The translations under genes were made by a program, and so were the position numbers. Positions 1 through 5,434 of a stretch of DNA of 9,310 nt are shown one piece after another. Position 1 is the first letter of the stretch; each line of letters opens with the position of its first letter. Location: assembly GCA_947479995.1 (NCBI GenBank), contig CANKBT010000105.1:1-9310 (forward strand), read 5' to 3'. The DNA is from Frankiaceae bacterium. GTDB taxonomy: Bacteria; Actinomycetota; Actinomycetes; Mycobacteriales; SCTD01. The notes under the pieces were generated by a model. That model was not told the DNA's origin, did no database searches, and saw only the letters and a program-made list of their open reading frames with translations.

Positions 1-143
1 AGGTGGCGCAGGGCGACGAGGTCGGCCGCCCCTCGCGGATGGCGTGCACGGTCGTCGTCGAGGGCGGCCGCGCCGTCGCCACCACCGTCGGCGGGTCGAG
101 CGTGCGCGTCATGAGCGGCCGCGTGCGGGTGCCCGGCGCGTAG
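1..143 (+). CDS. PhzF-family protein, C-terminal end (5' part outside window)
   Basis: The frame beginning at base 3 is open from the left edge and ends at TAG 141-143, giving 46 visible residues. The segment QGDEVGRPSRM followed by a glycine-rich stretch (VGGSSVRVMSGRVRVPG) matches the end of PhzF-type proteins, where a conserved Q-G-x-x-x-G-R-P-S loop precedes a closing beta strand with G-G-x-x-V-x-V-x-x-G. Known PhzF relatives are isomerases or epimerases with a diaminopimelate-epimerase-like fold; outside phenazine clusters their substrates are usually unknown. The catalytic N-terminal half is not in the window, so activity cannot be judged. The stop lies 11 bp from the convergent stop of the lipoprotein gene. 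Confidence 0.72.
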   Translation, partial: VAQGDEVGRPSRMACTVVVEGGRAVATTVGGSSVRVMSGRVRVPGA

Positions 144-154
144 CCCGGGCGCGC

Positions 155-709
155 CTAGCGCGCGGTGAGCCGCTCGGCCGCCGCGCGCGCCCAGGCCTCC
201 GCGGCCTGCGGCACGTCGGGCCCGTCCGGGCCGACCACCGACACCTGCACGTCCAGCCGGTCGTCCGGCGCGCTGACCGTGCAGGTCTCGAACGCGCTGC
301 CGTCCCCCGCGGTGCGCAGGCAGGAGCCGGTCAGCCCGTCAGGCAGGTCGGCGAGGTCGCGGAGCGCGCCCGTGGCGGGGTCCCCGAGCCCGGCCGGCGC
401 GCCGCGGTAGCGCAGGACGACGGTGAAGGCGAACTGCTCGCCCCGGGCCCAAGAGCGGTAGAGCGTCTCCTCGACGCCTGCTGCGCGTGCCGCCGCGTTC
501 GCCTCCTCGGCCTGCTCGCCGAGGCCGAACACCTCGCCGCGGTTGCCCTCGTCGACCTCGACCGCGGGGCCGTCCGCCTGCCAGCCCGGGCCCGGCGGCG
601 CGACGACGAGCGGCGCCAGCGGGCGACCCCCGCCGGCGGCGGTGCCCGCGCCGTCCGCGCAGGCGCCCGCGCCCAGGGCGACGACGAGCAGGACCGGTGC
701 GAGCCGCAT
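155..709 (-). CDS. Small secreted lipoprotein of unknown function
   Basis: The predicted protein has 184 residues. It starts with a short basic n-region (MRL), a hydrophobic core and a lipobox ending A-G-A-C with Cys17, followed by a flexible Gly/Ala-rich linker (about 18-30). This is the pattern of a lipid-anchored extracytoplasmic protein. The rest (about 40-184) is a soluble domain with two further cysteines (Cys130, Cys143) that could form a disulfide. I do not recognise the domain. The ATG at 709 is chosen because GGGAGGG lies 6 nt upstream on the minus strand and because it places the signal peptide correctly; an in-frame ATG further upstream would add about 16 residues and bury the signal. 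It is divergent from the EamA permease gene with a 54-bp gap. Function is not inferred. Confidence 0.8.
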   Translation of the reverse strand: MRLAPVLLVVALGAGACADGAGTAAGGGRPLAPLVVAPPGPGWQADGPAVEVDEGNRGEVFGLGEQAEEANAAARAAGVEETLYRSWARGEQFAFTVVLRYRGAPAGLGDPATGALRDLADLPDGLTGSCLRTAGDGSAFETCTVSAPDDRLDVQVSVVGPDGPDVPQAAEAWARAAAERLTAR

Positions 710-715
710 GCCGCA

Positions 716-722
716 CCCTCCC
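716..722 (-). promoter_or_regulatory. Ribosome binding site of the lipoprotein gene
   Basis: Plus-strand CCCTCCC reads GGGAGGG on the minus strand, 6 nt before the ATG at 709. It is one of the few strong Shine-Dalgarno sites in the window and decides the start of the lipoprotein over the upstream in-frame ATG. Confidence 0.7.
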
Positions 723-751
723 AGGAGCACGGGCCCGGCGCGGGCGGCTGG

Positions 752-757
752 CAGCAT
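752..757 (+). promoter_or_regulatory. Candidate -10 element for a leaderless EamA-permease transcript
   Basis: CAGCAT is followed by exactly 6 nt and then the GTG start at 764, so transcription would begin at or next to the start codon. No Shine-Dalgarno sequence is visible just before this GTG. The hexamer is a variant of TAnnnT, and I see no clear -35, so this is an inference supported mainly by the same spacing at four other genes in the window. Confidence 0.4.
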
Positions 758-763
758 GTCGGG

Positions 764-1678
764 GTGACGACGACCGCGCGCCCGGCGACCGCGGCCCGGG
801 CGGACGTCGCGCTCATCGCGGTGGCGCTGACGACGGTGTCGACCTCCGGGCCGCTCATGGCGGCGATCGCCGCGCCCGCGCTCGCGGTGGCGTTCTGGCG
901 CAACGCGATGGCGAGCGCGGTGCTCGTGCCGACGGCGCTGCTGCGGCGGCGCGAGGAGCTGCGCGGCCTCACCGCGCGCGAGCGCCGCACGGCCGTGGTG
1001 GCGGGCGCCTTCCTCGCCCTGCACTTCGGCACGTGGGTGCCGTCGCTGTCGTACACCTCGGTCGCGAGCGCCACGGCGCTGGTGGCGACGCAGCCGATCT
1101 GGGCGGCGCTCATCGCGCGCTCGCGCGGCCAGCACGTCGGCGGGCAGGTCTGGACGGGCATCGCGGTCGCGATGGCCGGGGCGCTGCTGCTCACCGGCAG
1201 CGACCTGTCGGTGAGCGGCGAGGCGCTGCTCGGCGACGTGCTCGCGGTCGCCGGCGGGGCCTTCGCCGCGCTCTACATGGCGGCGGGCGGCGAGGTGCGC
1301 CAGAGCGTGAGCACGACGACGTACACGACGCTCTGCTACGCCACGACCGCCCTGCTGCTGCTCGTCGTGTGCCTCGTCGGCGGCGTCGACCTCAGCGGCT
1401 ACGACGGCGACGACTGGCTGCGGCTGCTGGCGCTCACCGCCGGGGCGCAGCTGCTCGGGCACTCGCTGTTCAACGTCGTGCTGCGCACGGTCAGCCCGAC
1501 GGTGCTCAGCCTGACGCTGCTGCTGGAGATCCCCGGCGCCGGGCTCATCGCCTGGGTCGCGCTCGACCAGACGCCGTCGCTGCTGGCGCTGCCCGCCGCG
1601 GTGCTGCTGCTCGCGGGGCTCGCCCTCGTCATCCGGGCGTCGAGCCGCGCGACGCCGCCCAGCGTGCCGGTGGAGTAG
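764..1678 (+). CDS. EamA/DMT-superfamily permease, probable metabolite exporter
   Basis: The predicted protein has 304 residues, the usual length for a ten-helix drug/metabolite transporter made of two repeated EamA halves. The first half (about 14-145) contains FWRNAMA at 44-50 and the helix ATALVATQPIWAAL at 102-115, typical of EamA repeat 1. The second half (about 155-292) contains GHSLFNVVLRTVSP around 232-245 and the helix LLLEIPGAGLIAWVAL at 252-267, matching the signature of repeat 2; the usual Glu after that helix is replaced by Asp268-Gln. The short basic loop RRREEL (61-66) is probably cytoplasmic. Members export amino acids, nucleosides or other small molecules, and the substrate cannot be told here. 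The GTG start at 764 is chosen because it leaves a short N-terminus before helix 1. The stop lies 9 bp from the convergent next gene. Confidence 0.88.
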   Translation: MTTTARPATAARADVALIAVALTTVSTSGPLMAAIAAPALAVAFWRNAMASAVLVPTALLRRREELRGLTARERRTAVVAGAFLALHFGTWVPSLSYTSVASATALVATQPIWAALIARSRGQHVGGQVWTGIAVAMAGALLLTGSDLSVSGEALLGDVLAVAGGAFAALYMAAGGEVRQSVSTTTYTTLCYATTALLLLVVCLVGGVDLSGYDGDDWLRLLALTAGAQLLGHSLFNVVLRTVSPTVLSLTLLLEIPGAGLIAWVALDQTPSLLALPAAVLLLAGLALVIRASSRATPPSVPVE

Positions 1679-1687
1679 CCCGCCGGC

Positions 1688-2335
1688 TCAGCCCGCGCTG
1701 GCGGCCTGCGAGCGCAGGTAGGCCTCGTGCCGCACCTGGCGCAGCAGCTCGACGGGCGCGAGGTCGTCGGCGCCCACCGTCGGCAGGAAGCGGATCCGCT
1801 CGGTCTCGACCACCGGCCCGAGGTCGAGGCGGCCCCAGACGGCCCAGGCGCCGAGCGGCTCGGCGACCAGCAGCTCCCAGCCGCCCTCGACCGGCCGCGC
1901 GCCGAGCACGACGCGCTGCCCCGAGCCGGTGCGGTGCGGGAGGATCGCGGAGTACGTGCGCGACAGCCAGTCCGGCCAGAACGCGAAGCGCAGCGCCGAC
2001 GTGTTCATGAGCAGGTCGAGCGGGGCTCCGCCGACGCCGAGGCCGGGCAGCCGCAGGGCCAGCCCGAGCACGTCCGGCAGCGGCGCGGGCAGGCCCAGGC
2101 CGCGCGAGACGCGCACCAGCCCCTCGTGCTCGGCCGGCTCGTCGAGCAGCCGGGCGCCCCACGTGCGGGCGCCGCCCAGCACCTGCACCCGGCAGGAGTG
2201 CACCTCGCCGGTCGGGTGCAGCACGCGCACGCGCCGGGCCGCCGAGCCGAGTCCGAGCACGAGGGCCAGGGCCGAGCCGGGCAGGCTCGACGAGCGGGGC
2301 GGGGCGAGGGCGCCGGCGGCGCGGGGCAGGACCAC
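1688..2335 (-). CDS. Catalase-like-fold protein of unknown activity
   Basis: The predicted protein has 215 residues from a GTG start and no signal peptide. The central block resembles, from memory, an actinobacterial family sometimes labelled phosphodiesterase that is distantly related to the heme-catalase fold: LHPTG at 39-43, then LLDEPAEHEGLVRVSRGLGL (63-82), PLPDVLGLALRLPG (85-98) and PLDLLMNTS (105-113). Catalases show an equivalent order of a catalytic His, an F/V-R-x-S-R-G strand, a D-x-x-G-x-A strand and a later substrate-channel loop. The C-terminal R-x-F-S-Y heme ligand motif of true catalases is not visible and the protein is less than half catalase length, so peroxide activity is doubtful. 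The minus-strand hexamer TACGGG sits 6 nt upstream of the GTG. It is divergent from the acyl-CoA dehydrogenase gene. Confidence 0.72.
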   Translation of the reverse strand: MVLPRAAGALAPPRSSSLPGSALALVLGLGSAARRVRVLHPTGEVHSCRVQVLGGARTWGARLLDEPAEHEGLVRVSRGLGLPAPLPDVLGLALRLPGLGVGGAPLDLLMNTSALRFAFWPDWLSRTYSAILPHRTGSGQRVVLGARPVEGGWELLVAEPLGAWAVWGRLDLGPVVETERIRFLPTVGADDLAPVELLRQVRHEAYLRSQAASAG

Positions 2336-2341
2336 GCGCGG

Positions 2342-2347
2342 CCCGTA
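2342..2347 (-). promoter_or_regulatory. Candidate -10 element for a leaderless catalase-like gene transcript
   Basis: On the minus strand TACGGG is followed by 6 nt and then the GTG start at 2335. It departs from TAnnnT at the last base. No strong Shine-Dalgarno site is present, so a leaderless start is plausible but unproven. Confidence 0.35.
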
Positions 2348-2357
2348 CCCCGCGGGT

Positions 2358-2382
2358 GACCGGAGCCACCCGTCCTCCGGTC
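2358..2382. promoter_or_regulatory. Inverted repeat in a divergent promoter region, candidate operator
   Basis: GACCGGAG (2358-2365) and CTCCGGTC (2375-2382) are perfect inverted 8-mers separated by 9 bp. The centre-to-centre distance of 17 bp is about one and a half helical turns. The repeat lies between the divergent catalase-like gene (start 2335) and the acyl-CoA dehydrogenase gene (start 2469), a natural place for a repressor site such as those used by TetR- or GntR-type regulators of acyl-CoA catabolism. No regulator gene is adjacent. It could also be a small RNA hairpin in a leader transcript. Confidence 0.4.
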
Positions 2383-2455
2383 GTGCGCGCCGTCACGCAG
2401 TGGGAGACTGGCGGGAAACACAGCGCCGACGCCCGCCCGGGGTGCGGCTGAGCAC

Positions 2456-2461
2456 GGGGAG
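2456..2461 (+). promoter_or_regulatory. Ribosome binding site of the acyl-CoA dehydrogenase gene
   Basis: GGGGAG ends 7 nt before the ATG at 2469 and supports that start against the open frame that continues upstream. Confidence 0.7.
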
Positions 2462-2468
2462 CGCACCC

Positions 2469-3671
2469 ATGGCACGTCTGGCCGCCACCGAGGGCCTGAC
2501 CGAGGTCCAGCAGGAGATCCTGTCGACGGTCAAGGGCTTCGTGGACAAGGAGATCATCCCCTACGCCACCGACCTCGAGCACAAGGACGAGTTCCCCGAG
2601 GCGATCGTCGAGGGCATGAAGGAGATGGGCCTGTTCGGGCTCATGATCCCGGAGGAGCACGGCGGCCTCGGCGAGTCGCTGCTCACGTACGCCCTGGTCG
2701 TGGAGCAGATCGCCCGCGGCTGGATGAGCGTCTCGGGCGTCATCAACACCCACTTCATCGTGGCCTACATGCTCATGCACCACGGCACCGAGGAGCAGAA
2801 GGCCCACTACCTGCCCCGCATGGCGGCCGGCGAGATCCGCGGCGGCTTCTCGATGAGCGAGCCGGGCTGCGGCTCCGACGTCGCCGCCATCAAGAGCAAG
2901 GGCGTCCGCGACGGCGACGAGTACGTCCTCGACGGCCAGAAGATGTGGCTGACGAACGGCGCGCGCGCCGGCCTGATCGCGACGCTCGTCAAGACCGACG
3001 AGGGCGGCGACAGCGTCTACCGCAACATGAGCACCTTCCTCGTGGAGAAGGAGCCCGGCTTCGGCGAGACGGCCCAGGGGATCACCATCCCCGGCAAGAT
3101 CGAGAAGATGGGCTACAAGGGCGTCGAGACCACCGAGATGGTCATGGAGGGCGCCCGCGTCCCCGCCAGCTCGATCCTCGGCGGCGAGGCCGGCCGCGGC
3201 AAGGGCTTCTACCAGATGATGGACGGCGTCGAGGTCGGCCGCGTCAACGTCGCCGCCCGCGCCTGCGGCATCTCGATCCGCGCCTTCGAGCTCGCCATCC
3301 AGTACGCCCAGCAGCGCGCGACCTTCGGCAAGCCGATCGCGCAGCACCAGGCGATCCAGTTCAAGCTCGCCGAGATGGCCACCAAGGTCGAGGCCTCGCA
3401 CGCGCTCATGGTCAACGCCGCCCGCCTCAAGGACGCCGGCAAGCGCAACGACGTCGAGGCCGGCATGGCCAAGCTGCTCGGCAGCGAGTACTGCGCCGAG
3501 GTCGTGCAGGAGTCCTTCCGCATCCACGGCGGCTACGGCTACAGCAAGGAGTACGAGATCGAGCGCCTCATGCGCGAGGCGCCGTTCCTGCTCATCGGCG
3601 AGGGCACCAGCGAGATCCAGAAGACGATCATCTCGCGCGGTCTCATGAAGGACTACAAGCTCCAGGGCTAG
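2469..3671 (+). CDS. Acyl-CoA dehydrogenase
   Basis: The predicted protein has 400 residues, full length for the family. It is an FAD flavoenzyme that would introduce a trans double bond between C2 and C3 of an acyl-CoA and pass electrons to electron-transfer flavoprotein. The alpha-helical N-terminal domain (about 10-122) contains MIPEEHGGLG (59-68). The middle beta domain carries FSMSEPGCGSD (127-137) and KMWLTNG (158-164), the flavin-contact motifs. The C-terminal helical domain carries RATFGKPIAQHQAIQFKLAEM (283-303) and QESFRIHGGYGYSKEYEIER (347-366). The catalytic base is predicted to be Glu378 in IGEGTSEIQ, the position used by short- and medium-chain enzymes. Chain-length preference (fatty, branched or aromatic) cannot be assigned. 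GGGGAG 7 nt upstream fixes the start. It is a single gene ended by a strong hairpin, with no ETF or enoyl-CoA hydratase next to it. Confidence 0.95.
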   Translation: MARLAATEGLTEVQQEILSTVKGFVDKEIIPYATDLEHKDEFPEAIVEGMKEMGLFGLMIPEEHGGLGESLLTYALVVEQIARGWMSVSGVINTHFIVAYMLMHHGTEEQKAHYLPRMAAGEIRGGFSMSEPGCGSDVAAIKSKGVRDGDEYVLDGQKMWLTNGARAGLIATLVKTDEGGDSVYRNMSTFLVEKEPGFGETAQGITIPGKIEKMGYKGVETTEMVMEGARVPASSILGGEAGRGKGFYQMMDGVEVGRVNVAARACGISIRAFELAIQYAQQRATFGKPIAQHQAIQFKLAEMATKVEASHALMVNAARLKDAGKRNDVEAGMAKLLGSEYCAEVVQESFRIHGGYGYSKEYEIERLMREAPFLLIGEGTSEIQKTIISRGLMKDYKLQG

Positions 3672-3686
3672 CCCGCCCGCACGGCA

Positions 3687-3723
3687 CCGGAGGCCGGCAC
3701 CCCGCGAGGGTGCCGGCCTCCGG
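3687..3723 (+). terminator. Perfect 16-bp hairpin terminator after the acyl-CoA dehydrogenase gene
   Basis: CCGGAGGCCGGCACCC (3687-3702) and its exact reverse complement (3708-3723) flank a 5-nt loop, CGCGA. The hairpin starts 15 bp after the stop codon. There is no U-tract, as is common for GC-rich actinobacterial terminators. The right arm ends about 20 bp before the -10 element of the leader-peptide promoter, so it isolates the metY unit from read-through. Confidence 0.85.
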
Positions 3724-3742
3724 CGCGTCCGGGGCCCGCTGC

Positions 3743-3748
3743 TAGGTT
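3743..3748 (+). promoter_or_regulatory. -10 element of the leader peptide-metY promoter
   Basis: TAGGTT matches the actinobacterial TAnnnT -10 consensus. Seven nucleotides separate it from the ATG of the leader peptide at 3756, which places the transcription start at or one base before the A of the ATG, so the leader would be translated leaderless. No clear -35 is visible; that stretch overlaps the preceding terminator arm. Confidence 0.6.
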
Positions 3749-3755
3749 CTGCGGC

Positions 3756-3839
3756 ATGGCCGTCCCACACCTGCCGGTGCTCGTGCGCCGGCGCTGGGTC
3801 GACCTCGTGCGCGCCACCGCCGCCGCCTGTCCGGCCTGA
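3756..3839 (+). CDS. Leader peptide, probable cysteine-responsive attenuator of metY
   Basis: A 27-residue peptide starts at ATG 3756 and ends at TGA 3837-3839. Its C-terminal half, RRRWVDLVRATAAACPA, matches the short actinobacterial leader peptides recalled upstream of sulfur-assimilation genes, whose pattern is roughly R-R-H-V-D-L-x-R followed by a small-residue stretch, S/A-x-x-C and one or two residues before the stop. Here Trp14 replaces the usual His, and the only Cys is codon 25 (TGT, 3828-3830), two codons before the stop. The next gene is metY, 106 bp downstream, which fits cysteine control: with scarce charged tRNA-Cys the ribosome would stall near the end of the leader and change folding of the RNA before metY. 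The -10 element 7 nt upstream predicts a leaderless start. Family match and position are seen; the mechanism is inferred. Confidence 0.8.
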   Translation: MAVPHLPVLVRRRWVDLVRATAAACPA

Positions 3840-3945
3840 CGCACCACCCCCGCGCCCCGGCCCGTCGGCCGCCTGCGCCGGCTCCCGCTCACCCGCCCTG
3901 CGCGGCCGTGCGCCCGCGCGCCGCGCGCCCCCGAGAGGCCACCCC
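3840..3945 (+). promoter_or_regulatory. metY 5' untranslated region with candidate attenuation hairpins
   Basis: This 106-nt C-rich stretch between the leader stop and the metY ATG holds no gene. CGGCC-CGTC-GGCCG (3858-3871) can form a 5-bp tetraloop stem, which overlaps and competes with a second stem, GCCG (3868-3871) with CGGC (3879-3882). Nearer the gene, GCGCGGC (3900-3906) pairs with GCCGCGC (3920-3926), ending 6 nt before the metY ribosome binding site GAGAGG (3933-3938), which is 7 nt from the ATG. Alternative stems between a leader stop and a ribosome binding site fit attenuation, but such short GC stems also arise by chance in this composition. Confidence 0.45.
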
Positions 3946-5322
3946 ATGACCGAGCCCGTCACCGACGTCAGCCCCGACGGCGAGAACGCCCCCGTCCCCG
4001 AGCAGACCGCCGGCGCCACCCCGCCCGCCTGGGCCGGCTGGTCCTTCGAGACCCGCCAGGTGCACGCCGGCGCCGCCCCGGACCCGACCACCGGTGCGCG
4101 CGCGACGCCGATCTACCAGACGACCTCGTACGCGTTCCGCGACACCCAGCACGCGCAGGACCTGTTCGCGCTCGCCGAGCCCGGCAACATCTACACGCGG
4201 ATCATGAACCCGACGCAGGACGTGCTCGAGCAGCGCGTCGCCGCGCTCGAGGGCGGCGCCGCCGCCGTCGCGCTGGCGTCCGGCCAGGCCGCGACCACCT
4301 TCTCGATCCTCACGCTGGCGCAGGCCGGCGACCACGTCGTGTCGAGCGCGAGCCTCTACGGCGGCACGTACAACCTGTTCCACTACACGCTGCCCAAGCT
4401 CGGCGTCGAGGTGTCCTTCGTCGACGACCCGGACGACGCCGACGCCTGGCGCGCGGCCGTGCGGCCCGAGACGAAGGCCTTCTACGCCGAGACCGTCGGC
4501 AACCCGCGCAGCAACGTGCTCGACGTGCGCAAGGTCGCCGACGTCGCGCACGAGAGCGGCGTGCCGCTCATCGTCGACAACACGCTGCCGACGCCCTTCC
4601 TGCTGCGGCCGATCGAGCACGGGGCCGACGTCGTGGTGCACTCGCTCACCAAGTTCCTCGGCGGCCACGGCACCACCATCGGCGGCATCGTCGTCGACGC
4701 CGGCAGCTTCGACTTCGGCGCCGAGCCCGAGCGCTTCCCCGGCTTCAACGAGCCCGACCCGAGCTACGGCGGCCTGCAGTACTGGTCCGCGCTCGGCCCG
4801 GGCGCCTACGCCGCCAAGCTGCGCATCCAGTTCCTGCGCGACGTCGGCGCGGCGATCAGCCCGTTCAACGCCTTCCTCGTCATCCAGGGCATCGAGACGC
4901 TGTCGCTGCGCTTGGAGCGGCACAGCAGCAACGCCCAGGCCATCGCCGAGTGGCTCGAGGCGCGCGACGAGGTCGAGGTCGTGCACTACGCCGGCCTGCC
5001 GAGCAGCCGCTGGCACGAGGCGGCCCGGACCTACCTGCCCCGCGGCGTCGGCGCCATCGTCGCCTTCGAGCTGCGCGACGGCGTCGAGGCCGGCCGCCGG
5101 TTCATCGACGCCCTCGAGCTGCACAGCCACCTGGCCAACGTCGGCGACGTCCGCAGCCTGGCGATCCACCCGGCGAGCACGACGCACTCGCAGCTGACGC
5201 CGGAGGAGCAGCGCACCAGCGGCGTCACGCCCGGCCTGGTGAGCCTGTCGGTCGGGCTGGAGGCCCTGCCGGACCTGCTCGCCGACCTCGAGGCCGGCTT
5301 CCGGGCGGCCAAGGGCGCCTGA
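3946..5322 (+). CDS. metY: O-acetylhomoserine sulfhydrylase (MetY type)
   Basis: The predicted protein has 458 residues and belongs to the PLP-dependent Cys/Met metabolism family (fold type I). It would join O-acetylhomoserine and sulfide to give homocysteine; some members also use O-acetylserine to make cysteine. Seen motifs are TPIYQTTSYAF (54-64), YTRIMNPT (83-90), the phosphate-contact loop ASGQAA (111-116), IVDNTLPTP (209-217) with Asp211 for the pyridine nitrogen, and HSLTKFLGGHGTTIGG (232-247) with Lys236 as the PLP Schiff-base lysine. The long insert with PGFNEPDPSYGGL (265-277) and the C-terminal SLAIHPASTTHSQLTPEEQ (404-422) separate MetY from cystathionine gamma-synthase. About 30 acidic, Pro/Ala-rich residues precede the core. 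GAGAGG at 3933-3938 supports the ATG. It is probably controlled by the upstream cysteine leader. No metX follows, so the acetylhomoserine supply lies elsewhere. Confidence 0.95.
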   Translation: MTEPVTDVSPDGENAPVPEQTAGATPPAWAGWSFETRQVHAGAAPDPTTGARATPIYQTTSYAFRDTQHAQDLFALAEPGNIYTRIMNPTQDVLEQRVAALEGGAAAVALASGQAATTFSILTLAQAGDHVVSSASLYGGTYNLFHYTLPKLGVEVSFVDDPDDADAWRAAVRPETKAFYAETVGNPRSNVLDVRKVADVAHESGVPLIVDNTLPTPFLLRPIEHGADVVVHSLTKFLGGHGTTIGGIVVDAGSFDFGAEPERFPGFNEPDPSYGGLQYWSALGPGAYAAKLRIQFLRDVGAAISPFNAFLVIQGIETLSLRLERHSSNAQAIAEWLEARDEVEVVHYAGLPSSRWHEAARTYLPRGVGAIVAFELRDGVEAGRRFIDALELHSHLANVGDVRSLAIHPASTTHSQLTPEEQRTSGVTPGLVSLSVGLEALPDLLADLEAGFRAAKGA

Positions 5323-5331
5323 GCCCTGCCG

Positions 5332-5361
5332 GGGCGGTTGCGCCACTCGGCGCAGCCGCCC
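5332..5361 (+). terminator. Hairpin terminator after metY
   Basis: GGGCGGTTGCGCC (5332-5344) and GGCGCAGCCGCCC (5349-5361) form a 13-bp stem with a single G-U pair and an ACTC loop, starting 10 bp after the metY stop. There is no U-tract. It separates metY from the diguanylate cyclase gene. Confidence 0.8.
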
Positions 5362-5422
5362 TGGCCCGCTCCGGCGCGGCAGGGGGCCCCGACGGGCCAT
5401 GGCGCACCCCGCGGAGGCGGGG

Positions 5423-5428
5423 CAGCGT
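5423..5428 (+). promoter_or_regulatory. Candidate -10 element for a leaderless diguanylate cyclase transcript
   Basis: CAGCGT is followed by 6 nt and then ATG 5435. An immediately upstream small hairpin (CCCCGC-GGAG-GCGGGG, 5407-5422) lies in the -35/spacer region. The arrangement favours ATG 5435 over the in-frame ATG at 5399. Confidence 0.4.
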
Positions 5429-5434
5429 GGCACC

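Noticed and set aside
149..163. GCGCGC-CTA-GCGCGC hairpin over the lipoprotein stop
   Set aside because: It has only a 6-bp stem with self-complementary arms in GC-rich DNA. It could be a small bidirectional terminator, but this is not distinguishable from chance.
1666..1687. GCCGG...CCGGC inverted repeat between convergent genes
   Set aside because: A 5-bp stem with a 12-nt loop is too weak to call as a terminator.
487..2010. Plus-strand open frame of about 507 codons crossing the permease gene
   Set aside because: It is Arg/Pro/Ala-rich and out of frame with the EamA permease, whose membrane helices and signatures are convincing.
2401..2440. GGGAAAC near the acyl-CoA dehydrogenase as an ECF-sigma -35 site
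   Set aside because: No matching -10 (CGT-type) sequence is found at 16-17 bp.
1629..4091. Very long minus-strand open frame (about 820 codons)
   Set aside because: It runs antisense through the acyl-CoA dehydrogenase gene and has low-complexity Ala/Arg/Gly/Leu/Asp composition with no domain. This is the usual mirror of a GC-rich coding frame.
5399..5434. Earlier ATG for the diguanylate cyclase (adds 12 residues)
   Set aside because: The added residues look like translated promoter, and the -10-like element and spacing favour ATG 5435. It is not excluded.
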